Shown here one piece after another: positions 20,253-29,200 of a stretch of DNA of 64,000 nucleotides (position 1 is the first letter of the stretch; the number at the start of each line of letters is the position of its first letter). The position numbers were made by a program, and so were the translations under genes. The notes below the pieces were generated by a model, which saw nothing but the letters and a program-made list of their open reading frames with translations, did no database searches and was not told the origin of the DNA. The stretch is from Variovorax sp. J2L1-78. GTDB taxonomy: Bacteria; Pseudomonadota; Gammaproteobacteria; Burkholderiales; Burkholderiaceae_C. The stretch spans positions 744,001 through 808,000 of the forward strand of contig NZ_JASZYB010000003.1 in the NCBI RefSeq assembly GCF_030317205.1. Direction: 5' to 3'.

Positions 20253-21680
20253 TCAGGCGGAGCGCGGGAGCTCGATGCGGAATCGCGCCCCGGGGCCGTC
20301 TGGCAGCAGCGTGACGTGGCCACCATGTGCAGCAATGTACTCCTGCACGATCGACAGGCCGATGCCTGTGCCTTTGACCGCATGCTCTGGTTGGCGTTCC
20401 CCGCGGAAGAAGGGCTCGAAGACGCGATCGCGGTCGCCCTCGGCGATGCCGGGGCCGGCGTCGGAGATGTCGATGCGCGCGGTGTCCGACGTGCCGGACA
20501 CGTCGAAGCGGATGACGCCGCCCCGTTCGGAGAAGCGGATCGCATTGGACAGCAGGTTGGCCAGCGCCGTGCCCAGCTTGGCCGGGTCGACCGTGATCGA
20601 CAGCGGCTCGCCCTCGACCTGCACCTGCAGCCCGTGCGCCTGCCATTGCAGGCGCTGCGCCTCGACCTGCTCCTCGATCAGCGGCAGCAGGGCCGTGCGC
20701 TGGCGGTGCAGGTCGCGCGCCTCGAAGGCGGCGGCGTTGAAGCGCAGCAGCGCCTCGATCTGGCTCTGCAGCGAGATGGCGTTCTGCTGCAGGATCTGCG
20801 CGACCTCGCGCTGCGCCGGGTTGAGCGCGCCGGTCACGCCGTCTTCCAGCAGCGAGATGCCCTCGCGCAGGGCCGCCAGCGGCGTCTTGAGTTCATGCGA
20901 CACGTGACGCAGGAAGCGTGCCTTGTCGGCATCGAGTTCTGTCAGACGAAGCCGCAGCCATTCGAGCTGCTGCGACACGCGCCGCACGTCGGCCGGGCCG
21001 CGGATGTCGATCGGCACGTCGAGCCGGTTCTCGCCCAGGCCGACGATGGCGCGCTGCAGCCGCTTGAAGGGCCGTGCCAGCCACACGCCGAAGGCCAGCG
21101 CCAGCGCCACCGCCAGCGCGCTGGCGGCCAGCACCTCGCGCATCAGGCGCGTGCGGGCGTCTTCGAGGCGGGTCGAGAGCGCGGTGTTCTGCGCCTCGAT
21201 CTGCGTCTGCGCCTGCTGGGCGATGTCGGTGTTCACGGCGTCGAGGTCGCGGAACTGCATCGCGAGCGTGGTCTCGCGCGCGAGGGCGGTGTCGGCGGGG
21301 CCGACCAGCAGCCGCTCCATCGCGTCCAGCTGCATGCGCCAGGCGTCGATGGACGTGCGCTGCACGCCGTTGTCGGCCAGCCGGGTCAGCACGTTCTGCG
21401 CGTCGCGGGCAGCGTCGTCGAAGCGCCGGCGCAGCACCGCGTCGTTGAGCACGAGCGACTGGCGGCCGGCCCGCTCCATCGCGGCGCTGCGCTCGGCCAG
21501 CGACTGCGCGGCGCCCGAGAGCGTGAGCGCGCGGGTGGCCGCGTCGCGGCTCTGCGTCATCAGCGCGTCGTACTGGAACACCGCGCGCAGTGCCACGCCC
21601 ACCAGCAGGGCGGTGATCAGAAGAAAGGCGAAAAGCAGCAGTTGCTGGAAGGAGCCGCGCGCCGTCGTGAGCTTCGCCAT
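20253..21680 (-). CDS. glrK: Sensor histidine kinase GlrK/QseE-like
   Basis: A 475-residue two-pass inner-membrane kinase. TM1 spans about residues 12-33 (LLLFAFLLITALLVGVAL) and TM2 about 185-203. Between them is a helical periplasmic sensor region rich in coiled-coil heptads. A HAMP linker, the H box (FLRHVSHELKTPLAAL), the N box (NLLSNAIRFS) and the G/F boxes (DAGPGIAEGDRDRVFEPFF; GTGIGLSIV) follow. Its start overlaps the miaB stop by one base (TGATG), implying translational coupling. With qseG and glrR it forms the three-gene envelope-stress system. Confidence 0.9.
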   Translation of the reverse strand: MAKLTTARGSFQQLLLFAFLLITALLVGVALRAVFQYDALMTQSRDAATRALTLSGAAQSLAERSAAMERAGRQSLVLNDAVLRRRFDDAARDAQNVLTRLADNGVQRTSIDAWRMQLDAMERLLVGPADTALARETTLAMQFRDLDAVNTDIAQQAQTQIEAQNTALSTRLEDARTRLMREVLAASALAVALALAFGVWLARPFKRLQRAIVGLGENRLDVPIDIRGPADVRRVSQQLEWLRLRLTELDADKARFLRHVSHELKTPLAALREGISLLEDGVTGALNPAQREVAQILQQNAISLQSQIEALLRFNAAAFEARDLHRQRTALLPLIEEQVEAQRLQWQAHGLQVQVEGEPLSITVDPAKLGTALANLLSNAIRFSERGGVIRFDVSGTSDTARIDISDAGPGIAEGDRDRVFEPFFRGERQPEHAVKGTGIGLSIVQEYIAAHGGHVTLLPDGPGARFRIELPRSA

Positions 21681-23053
21681 CAGACGGCGATCGCGGCGGT
21701 GGCCGGCGCGACGCTGGGGGTGTCGACGTCGCGCACGGGCACTTCGCCGCGCAGCGTGTAGGCCAGCGAACGGGTGATGCGCAGGTCGATCATCTGGCCG
21801 ACCAGCCGCGCGTCGCCTTCGAAGTTGACGACGCGGTTGCAGGCGGTGCGGCCCATCAGCTCGCTCGCGTTTTTGCGCGATGCGCCTTCCACCAGCACGC
21901 GTTGCGTAGTGTCGACCAGCGCCTGGCCGAATCGCTGGACGTTGACGTCGATGGCGGCCTGCACCTGCTGCAGGCGCGCCAGCTTCACCGCGTGCGGCGT
22001 GTCGTCGTGCAGCGCGGCGGCGGGCGTGCCGGGGCGCGGGCTGAAGATGAAGCTGAAGCTCGAATCGAAGCGGCAGTCCTCGATCAGCTTCATCATCTTG
22101 GCGAAGTCCTCGTCGGTCTCGCCGGGGAAGCCGACGATGAAGTCGCTGCTGAGCGCGAGCTCGGGCCGGATGGCGCGCAGCTTGCGCACCGTGCTCTTGT
22201 ATTCCATCGCGGTGTAGCCGCGCTTCATCGCCATCAGGATGCGGTCGCTGCCGTGCTGCACCGGCAGGTGCAGGTGGCTCACCAGTTTCGGCACCTTGGC
22301 ATAGGCCTCGATGAGGCGCGGTGTGAACTCGTTCGGGTGGCTGGTGGTGTAGCGGATGCGCTCGATGCCCGGGATCTCGGCGATGTACTCGATCAAGAGC
22401 GCAAAGTCGGCGATCTCGCTCGTGCCGCCCATCGCGCCGCGGTAGGCGTTCACGTTCTGCCCCAGCAGCGTGACCTCGCGCACGCCCTGATCGGCCAGGC
22501 CGGCGACCTCGACCAGCACGTCGTCGAGCGGGCGGTTGACTTCCTCGCCGCGGGTGTAGGGCACCACGCAGTAGCTGCAGTACTTGGAGCAGCCTTCCAT
22601 GATCGAGACGAAGGCGGTCGCGCCGTCGACCCGTGCCGGCGGCAGGTGATCGAACTTCTCGATCTCGGGGAAGCTGATGTCGACCTGGGGGCGATCCTGG
22701 ATGTCGCGCTGGGCCAGCATCTCGGGCAGGCGGTGCAGCGTCTGCGGGCCGAACACCACATCGACGTAGGGCGCGCGCGCGATGATGGCCGCGCCTTCCT
22801 GGCTGGCCACGCAGCCGCCCACGCCGATCTTCACGCCGCGGGCCTTCAGGTGCTTGATGCGGCCGAGGTCGCTGAAGACCTTTTCCTGTGCCTTCTCGCG
22901 CACCGAGCAGGTGTTGAAGAGGATGAGGTCGGCCTCCTCGACGTCCTGCGTGGGCTCGTAGCCCTGCGCGGCATTCAGCACGTCGGCCATCTTGTCCGAG
23001 TCGTACTCGTTCATCTGGCAGCCGAAGGTTTTGATAAAGACTTTTTTGCTCAT
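21680..23053 (-). CDS. miaB: tRNA-2-methylthio-N6-dimethylallyladenosine synthase
   Basis: A 457-residue radical-SAM methylthiotransferase modifying A37 of tRNAs that read UNN codons. The N-terminal UPF0004 domain has three cluster cysteines (FGCQMNEYDS, FNTCSVREKA, GVGGCVAS). The radical-SAM domain has CxxxCxxC (GCSKYCSYCVV). A C-terminal TRAM domain covers about 380-445. The ATG at 23053 (MSKKVFIKTFGC) matches the family N-terminus. It is followed without a gap by glrK. In this order miaB is usual in Burkholderiales, although it plays no known role in the kinase system. Confidence 0.95.
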   Translation of the reverse strand: MSKKVFIKTFGCQMNEYDSDKMADVLNAAQGYEPTQDVEEADLILFNTCSVREKAQEKVFSDLGRIKHLKARGVKIGVGGCVASQEGAAIIARAPYVDVVFGPQTLHRLPEMLAQRDIQDRPQVDISFPEIEKFDHLPPARVDGATAFVSIMEGCSKYCSYCVVPYTRGEEVNRPLDDVLVEVAGLADQGVREVTLLGQNVNAYRGAMGGTSEIADFALLIEYIAEIPGIERIRYTTSHPNEFTPRLIEAYAKVPKLVSHLHLPVQHGSDRILMAMKRGYTAMEYKSTVRKLRAIRPELALSSDFIVGFPGETDEDFAKMMKLIEDCRFDSSFSFIFSPRPGTPAAALHDDTPHAVKLARLQQVQAAIDVNVQRFGQALVDTTQRVLVEGASRKNASELMGRTACNRVVNFEGDARLVGQMIDLRITRSLAYTLRGEVPVRDVDTPSVAPATAAIAV

Positions 23054-23150
23054 GGCGTGGGGAAAAGAGAGGGAAACCACCGGAAGAAGCGGTGCAGGCG
23101 CTCGATGAAGCGCCGAACGAAAGAGGCGGATGCGGCAGTCGCCGCCGGCG

Positions 23151-23642
23151 TCACTGCCCGAAGGTGGGCAACTGGTTGAACGGCGTCTTGCCGTCGTCGG
23201 TCGCGCCGCTGGCGGCGACGAAAGGCCAGAAGTTGAGGAAGGGTCGACCGACCGAGGCGCGCTTCACGCTCGCCTCGGTGGGAGTGAGCACCCAGACCTC
23301 GCGCACCAGGCCGGCCGGGTCGCGCGTGTAATTCACCAGCAGGTTCTGCCCGGTGATGGCGCCCGTGGTCACCACCATGTTCTCGGCGCTGCGGATGCGG
23401 GCGCCGGGCGACAGGCGATCGGCCCGGCCGTCGAGCACGATCTCGGGTGCGGCAACCACCATGAACTGCCCCCGCAGCGTGCCTTCGGGGAAATTGCGGC
23501 CGCCGGCGGCGGCCTCGTTCTGCACCGGCGCCTCCAGCGTCTGGGCCGACACGGGCGGTGCCCAGGCAAAGGCCCCCACCAGGGCGACCAGGCAGAAGAA
23601 GGACCAAAGGGCGGGGGCGGCAATGCGGTGGCAGCGGTTCAT
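23151..23642 (-). CDS. Secreted protein of unknown function
   Basis: A 163-residue protein with a clear Sec signal peptide (about residues 1-33; ALWSFFCLVALVGAFAWAPPVSAQ) and cleavage after SAQ or SA. The mature region has several short strands (GQFMVVAAPEIVLDG, NMVVTTGAITGQNLLVNYTRD) and ends in a GATDDGKTPFNQLPTF tail. I do not recognise a named domain; it looks like a small conserved periplasmic protein of Comamonadaceae. It lies between the biosynthetic operon and miaB, ~97 bp from the latter. It could belong to either unit. Confidence 0.75.
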   Translation of the reverse strand: MNRCHRIAAPALWSFFCLVALVGAFAWAPPVSAQTLEAPVQNEAAAGGRNFPEGTLRGQFMVVAAPEIVLDGRADRLSPGARIRSAENMVVTTGAITGQNLLVNYTRDPAGLVREVWVLTPTEASVKRASVGRPFLNFWPFVAASGATDDGKTPFNQLPTFGQ

Positions 23643-23734
23643 GGGGTATATCCAGAGGCTGTGGAGCGACCGATTTTAGCGGCCGGCCCCCTCGGGCCTG
23701 ATCGCACCCGAGCCCCTGGGCTGCGCCGTGCAGC

Positions 23735-24733
23735 TCAGGCCGTGACCGATGCCTGGCCGGCGGGCTGGCGGGCCGTCGCCGCGTTCGTGCCCACGCTGGC
23801 CCCGGGCAGGGATGGGCGGGTGCTGGTCCCGAAGGCGGCGATGCGGGCCCATTCCTCGACAGCGTCGAGCAGCTTGGCCTGCATGACCCGGGTGGTCGCG
23901 GTGTGGTCGATGTCGGGCCAGAAGCGGTACTTCACCCGGTCGAACAGCCGCGAGCCGCGCAGCTGGCTCAGCATGCCGTGGTTGCGGTCGGTCGAGTTGT
24001 AGGTGACCGAGTACATCAGGGACACCTCCACGCCGCGATCGGCCAGCGAGAGCAGGCGGCGTTCATACTCGGCAGCATCGACCGCCGGCGCCTCGGCGCT
24101 GCCGAAGATGCTGCCCTGCTCGACGGCCGGCGTGCGGCTCGGCCGCAGCGAGGCCAGGCGCGCCATCGTCCGTTCGCGGGCGGCAGCGTCGCCCGCGCCC
24201 ATCCAGTCGGTCAGGTCGCGCCACCAGAAGTAGCTCGCGCGCACTGCAGGGTTGAAGGGAAAGGCGGCCAGCCGGCGCAGCTTGCGTTCCAGGCGCACGC
24301 CGGGCGTGAGATACATCTCGCCGTCGAAGGCCAGCATGCCGGTGATGCGCGGATCGGCCAGCGCCACCGCCATGGCGTTCTCGGCGCCCGAGCAGATGCC
24401 GAACACCAGGAAGCGGCGCACGCCGTAGCGCTCGCCCAGAAAGTCCATGGCGGCCTTCATGTCTTCCACGGCCTGCGCGCGGAAGGCATTGCGGCTCTGT
24501 GCGGCCACGCTGTCGCCGATGCCCGAGAGGTCGAAGCGCAGCGTCGGGATGCCGGCGCTGGCCAACCGGCGCGCCGTCTTCACGTTGATGCGGTGCGGCC
24601 CGATGCGGTGGTTCACGCCGGTGTTGAGCACCAGGCATGCCACGTCGGTGCGGCCGGCCTGAGGCTGGCTGAGCATGCCGAACAGACCCTCGCCGGGGCC
24701 GAACAGAACGGGTGTCTCGGTGTAGTCATTCAT
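23735..24733 (-). CDS. Alpha/beta hydrolase, exosortase A hydrolase 1-like
   Basis: A 332-residue cytoplasmic alpha/beta-hydrolase-fold protein. The oxyanion/turn region RFDLSGIGDSVAAQ and the elbow FGICSGAENAM are clear. By position (G-x-Nuc-x-G) the nucleophile is Cys114, as in dienelactone hydrolases, with Ser115 next to it. The sequence style resembles the 'exosortase A system-associated hydrolase 1' family, but no exosortase is present. It is the last gene of the NRPS/PKS operon, overlapping the preceding hydrolase by 8 bp. It is a candidate off-loading or editing enzyme for the assembly line, because the NRPS lacks a thioesterase. A role in product release is inferred. Confidence 0.75.
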   Translation of the reverse strand: MNDYTETPVLFGPGEGLFGMLSQPQAGRTDVACLVLNTGVNHRIGPHRINVKTARRLASAGIPTLRFDLSGIGDSVAAQSRNAFRAQAVEDMKAAMDFLGERYGVRRFLVFGICSGAENAMAVALADPRITGMLAFDGEMYLTPGVRLERKLRRLAAFPFNPAVRASYFWWRDLTDWMGAGDAAARERTMARLASLRPSRTPAVEQGSIFGSAEAPAVDAAEYERRLLSLADRGVEVSLMYSVTYNSTDRNHGMLSQLRGSRLFDRVKYRFWPDIDHTATTRVMQAKLLDAVEEWARIAAFGTSTRPSLPGASVGTNAATARQPAGQASVTA

Positions 24734-25535
24734 GGATTTCTGCCATCACGCGTTGCAACGCCTCTGCAGGCACCATCTCATTATTGGGGTGGGGATTGCT
24801 CGTCCATATCATGGTATGCGGCAATAGCACATGGCGTGCGCTGCGGTCTTGTGTCTGCGCCGTGACCCACTGGCGCGTGGTCGTGTCGTCGGGTTTGGCG
24901 ATCACCACGAGTTCGGTGCCGGTGCCCAGCTGAAGGCTGTCGGGCGTGAGCGCCGCGATCTGGCGGCGCAGCAATTCGGAGATGCCGAAGCCGAAGGCCT
25001 CGCCGCTGAAGGCCTCGGGGTCCTTGCGCAGGCTGCGGCGCCATCCGGCGTCGGGAATGGAGTGGCTCAGTTCCAGTTCGGCCACGTGTTTTTCGCGCAG
25101 GTCCTGCAGGTAGCTGCGGCCTTCCAGCACCGGTTCCCACAGCACCAGCCGGGCGATGCGCGGGCTGGCGGAGGCGGCGGCCTGCAGCGCCAGCGTGGCA
25201 CCGATGCGGGCGCCGAACCACACGATGCGCGCTGCGCCGGAACGGGCGATCAGTTCGCGGTGGGCCTCGCCGATGTCGCGGCGCCAGCCCTCCAGGTCGC
25301 CGTCCTCGTCGTCGCCGGGGGAGTCGCCCGTGCCGTAGGGGTCGAAGCGCAGCACCGGCACGCCGCGGCGCGACAGGCGCAGCGCGAGCAGGCGGTAGAA
25401 GCGGTGGCTGCGCAGGGCCTCATGGCCCATGGGCGGGCACAGCAGCACGGCCGTGTCGCTCGCACGCGCACCTTCCGCCGCGTGGAAAAGACCGAAGAGC
25501 CGCCGCGAGGGCAGGCCGAACATCAGGGGGGTCAT
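24726..25535 (-). CDS. Alpha/beta hydrolase-fold protein, exosortase A hydrolase 2-like
   Basis: A 269-residue alpha/beta-hydrolase-fold protein with the turn VLRFDPYGTGDSPGD and the elbow WFGARIGATLAL. The usual nucleophile position is Arg110 (G-A-R-I-G), so classical Ser hydrolysis is not expected. That substitution, and the pairing with the next gene, match the 'exosortase A system-associated hydrolase 2' family as I recall it. It may bind rather than cleave an acyl substrate, or act as a partner of the Cys-type hydrolase. Its ATG overlaps the PPTase stop by 4 bp (ATGA) and its stop overlaps the next start by 8 bp. Confidence 0.72.
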   Translation of the reverse strand: MTPLMFGLPSRRLFGLFHAAEGARASDTAVLLCPPMGHEALRSHRFYRLLALRLSRRGVPVLRFDPYGTGDSPGDDEDGDLEGWRRDIGEAHRELIARSGAARIVWFGARIGATLALQAAASASPRIARLVLWEPVLEGRSYLQDLREKHVAELELSHSIPDAGWRRSLRKDPEAFSGEAFGFGISELLRRQIAALTPDSLQLGTGTELVVIAKPDDTTTRQWVTAQTQDRSARHVLLPHTMIWTSNPHPNNEMVPAEALQRVMAEIHE

Positions 25536-26263
25536 GCGGTGAATTCCAGGGGCGCGGCGGCGCTCGCACTAACGTCCGTCGTGTGCGGTGCGCAGCGCGG
25601 CAGGCGCAGTGCCAGGGCGCCGATCGTGTCGTCGCCGTCCTCGAAGGACTGCAGGCGCAACTGCTCGACGCCGTCGGGCGTGGTGAGGGTGACGGTCTGG
25701 GCGACCGGCGCGACGCCGACGTCGAAGCCGTTGGTGGCCAGGTCCAGCCCGATGCCGACCGCCTTGAGGCAGGCCTCCTTGCGGGTCCAGCAGACGAAGA
25801 AGGCGCGATCGCGCTGTGCCGTCGGGCAGGCCGCGAGCGCGGCCTCCTCGGCGGGCGAGAAATAGGCGGCGGCCAACGCGAGCGCGTCGGGCATCGGCCG
25901 AAGGACCTCCACATCCACACCCAGTTCGTCGCGGGTCGACAGCGCGACCAGACCAGTGCCGTGGCTGTGGCTGAGGTTGAAGTGCAGGTCGGCCGACGCC
26001 AGCGCCGGCTTGCCGAAGCGACCGGCCACGAAACGCAGCCTTTCGCCGGCCTGGCCGCTGTGCTGCCCCAGCAACTGCCGCAGTGCGGCATGGGCGGCGA
26101 TGAAGCGATGCCGGTCACGCTCGAAGACGAAGCGGCGGGCCCGCGCCGCTTCGTCGGCCGAGAGCTTGGCCAGGGCGGCGGCGGGGACGTGCTGGTCCAG
26201 GTCGATGCGCCACAGTTCGCAGTGGGGGGCATCGACGGGGAGGACGAGCGGCGAGACGATCAT
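25532..26263 (-). CDS. Sfp-type 4'-phosphopantetheinyl transferase
   Basis: A 243-residue PPTase that attaches the phosphopantetheine arm to the carrier-domain serines of the neighbouring megasynthases. The Mg-binding motif GVDVEVLRP and the FFVCWTRKEACLKAVG motif (W-T-x-K-E-A-x-x-K-A) identify the two-domain Sfp family rather than the short AcpS type. The ATG at 26263 is chosen; a GTG two codons upstream is also possible. It starts 11 bp after the NRPS stop and overlaps the next hydrolase gene by 4 bp, so it is part of the operon. Confidence 0.92.
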   Translation of the reverse strand: MIVSPLVLPVDAPHCELWRIDLDQHVPAAALAKLSADEAARARRFVFERDRHRFIAAHAALRQLLGQHSGQAGERLRFVAGRFGKPALASADLHFNLSHSHGTGLVALSTRDELGVDVEVLRPMPDALALAAAYFSPAEEAALAACPTAQRDRAFFVCWTRKEACLKAVGIGLDLATNGFDVGVAPVAQTVTLTTPDGVEQLRLQSFEDGDDTIGALALRLPRCAPHTTDVSASAAAPLEFTA

Positions 26264-26274
26264 GCGCACCCCGA

Positions 26275-29200
26275 TCAGCCCTTGCGGCCCCAGCCGGAAA
26301 ACACCCGACCGAGCAGGCCGGGGCGCGCCGACGACGGCTCCTCAGCCGGTGTCAGCGGCGCGGGCGATGTCACCTGCGACGTCGCCAGCTGCGCCAGGCT
26401 CTCGAACATGTAGCGGCGCGCTTCGATGCGCTGGCCGAAGCTCTGCTCGGACTGCTGCACCACGCGCATCGCCAGCAGCGAGTCGCCCCCCAGATCGAAG
26501 AAGTTGTCGGTGGCGCGGATGTCGTTCACGTCAATGTTGAGCACGCTGGCCCAGATCTGCGCGAGCTGTGCCTGCTCGGGTTGCAGCAGCGAGGCAGGGT
26601 TGCCGTTGGACGTGGCGGCCTGCTCGCGCGCGGCCACCGTCTGCGGCGGCGACTCGGCGCTCGACGCCAGGCGCGTCAGGATGCGCGCGCTGGCCGAATC
26701 CGTCGGTGCCAGCAACTCGGCCACCGGCACGTCGGGCCGGTCGGCCAGCGTGCGCAGGATCTCGACGAAGCGGTCGCGGAAGGCGGTGCCGGTCTCGGGC
26801 AGGTAGATGTCGGCGTTGTAGGCGATGGGGCCTTCGAGGCCGTGCGGCTTCTCCAGCAGCCACAGCCCCAGGTCGTCGGTGGCGCCGCGCTGCAGCAGGT
26901 GCACCTGCTTGTGCGTCAGGCCGCCGAAGTCGAGCGGGCGCTCGCGCGCGTCCTGGAACGAGAAGAGGCCCTGGTACAGCCCCGCGCCCTGCGCCAGGTT
27001 GACGAACTCGGGCTCGGTCGCCATGCGTTCGAAGGGCACCTGCTGGTAGCCCATGACCGCCACCAGCTCGTTCTTCACGTAGCGGATGAAGCCGCCGAAG
27101 CCCAGCGTCCTGTCGACCTGGAAGGGCAGCGGCAGCACGTTGTTGAAGAAGCCCATCACCGACTCGAGTTCGGGCACTTCGCGGCCGCGCACCGGCGTGG
27201 CGATCACGACCGAGCGGCTGTCGATGGCGCCGCTCATCATCAGCACGTAGGCGCCCAGCGCCAGCATGCTGAGCGTGACGTCGTGCTGGCGCGCCACTTC
27301 GCGCAGGCGCTGCGTGGTGGGCTGGTCGATGTGGATCCAGTTCACGCCGCCGTTGCCGGACATGCCGGCCCGGCGCGGCATGTCGGTCTTGGCGGCGCGC
27401 GGTGCGGGCATGCGTGCGAAGCGCTGCTTCCAGAAGTCCAGCTGCCGGGTGAACTCCGGCTGCGCCATCCAGTCGGCGTACCACTGCGCGTAGTCGCCCA
27501 TCGAGACCGGAGGCTCGGGCAGCGTGTGCTTCTGGCCGCGCACCAGCGCACCATAGAGGGCCGACAGCTCGGTCTGGTAGATGTCGAAGGACCAACCGTC
27601 CCACACCAGGTGGTGCGGCACGAACATGAAGGCATGGTCCTCGGGTCCCATCTTGTAGAGGGCCATGTGGAAGAGCGGCGCGCGGTGGATGTCCAGCGGC
27701 TGGTCGGCCAGTTGCTGCATGCGGCTGGCGAGTTCGGCCTCGCGCTCGTCCTCGGGCATCGTGCTCAGGTCGATCAGCGGGATGTCGAAGTCGACCCGCG
27801 GCGCGATGACCTGCACGGCCGCGCCGTGCTCGTCGGTGCCGATCGCGGTGCGCAGGGCGGCATGCCGCTGCACCATCGTCTGCAGCGCGCTGCGGAACTT
27901 GGCGACGTCCAGCGGTCCGCGGAAGCGGTGGCCGGACGGCGCGTTGTAGACCGGGCGGCCCGGGTGCAGCTCCTCGAGGAAGCGGATGCGTTCCTGCATC
28001 GGCGTGAGCGGCGCGCTGCGACGATCGGGCATGTGCACGATCGGTTGCTGCGCCACGGCCTGGCCGGTGCCGCGCAGGCGGTTCACTGTCTGCGCGATGC
28101 GCTCGACCGTGGGCGATTCGAACAGCGTCGACATCGGCAGCTTCAGCTGCAGGTCGCGGCTGAGCTGGGCCGTCAGGCGCGCGGCCAGCAGCGAATGACC
28201 GCCGAGTGCGAAGAAGTCGTCGTGGATGCCCAGGCCGGGCAGGCTCAGCGTCTGCTCCATGGCCGCCAGGATCTGGCGTTCGAGCTCGTCGCGCGGCGGC
28301 ACGGCGGCGTCACGGCGCGTGACGGCGACGCTGACCGGCGGCGGCAGGGCCTTGCGGTCGATCTTGCCGTTGGGCAGCAGCGGCAGCGCGTCGAGCGCGA
28401 CGAAATGCTGCGGCAGCATGTACTCGGGCAGGAAGCTGGCCAGGTGCTGGCGCAGCGCCGTCGCCTCGGGCATGGGGCCACGCGGCACCACGTAGGCCAC
28501 GATGCGCACGTCGCCCGGCGCGTCCTCGCGGGTCACCACCAGCGCGCGGTCGATGGCGCCGTGGCGCGCCAGGTTGGCTTCGATCTCGCCCAATTCGATG
28601 CGGTAGCCCCGCACCTTGACCTGGTGGTCGGCGCGTCCCAGGCATTCGAGCACGCCGTCGGCGCGCCAGCGGCCCAGGTCGCCGGTGCGGTACCAGCGCG
28701 CGCCGCTGCCGTCGTGGGCGGGCACGAAGCGCTCGTCGGTCAGCTCGGGCCGGTCGAGGTAGCCGAGCGTCACGCCGGCACCGCCGATGTAGAGCTCGCC
28801 GGTCACGCCCACGGGCAGCGGCTGCCCCTGCGGGTCGAGCACGTGGAACTGGGTGTTGATCACCGGGCGGCCGATGGGAATGACGCCCTCGGCGCGCAGC
28901 ACGCGGTGAAAGCTCGACCAGACGGTGGTCTCGGTCGGGCCGTAGCCGTTCCAGAGCTCGCCGACCATCGGCAGCAGCTGGCGCGCCAGGTCGGCGGGCA
29001 GCGGCTCGCCGGTGCAGATCGCCAGCAGGTCGCGGCGGCCGGGCCAGCCGGCGTCCAGCAGGATGCGCCAGGTAGACGGCGTGGCGTCGACGAAGTCGAC
29101 TTCCTCGGACTCGATCAGCTCGCGCAGGCGGTCGCCCTGCATCGCCTGTGTCTTGTCGGCCACCACGATGCGCGCGCCCACCGTCAGCGGCAGGATCACT

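Noticed and set aside
23735..25535. Full exosortase/PEP-CTERM locus
   Set aside because: The two hydrolases resemble that system, but no exosortase, PEP-CTERM protein or associated acyl-CoA ligase is present in the window.
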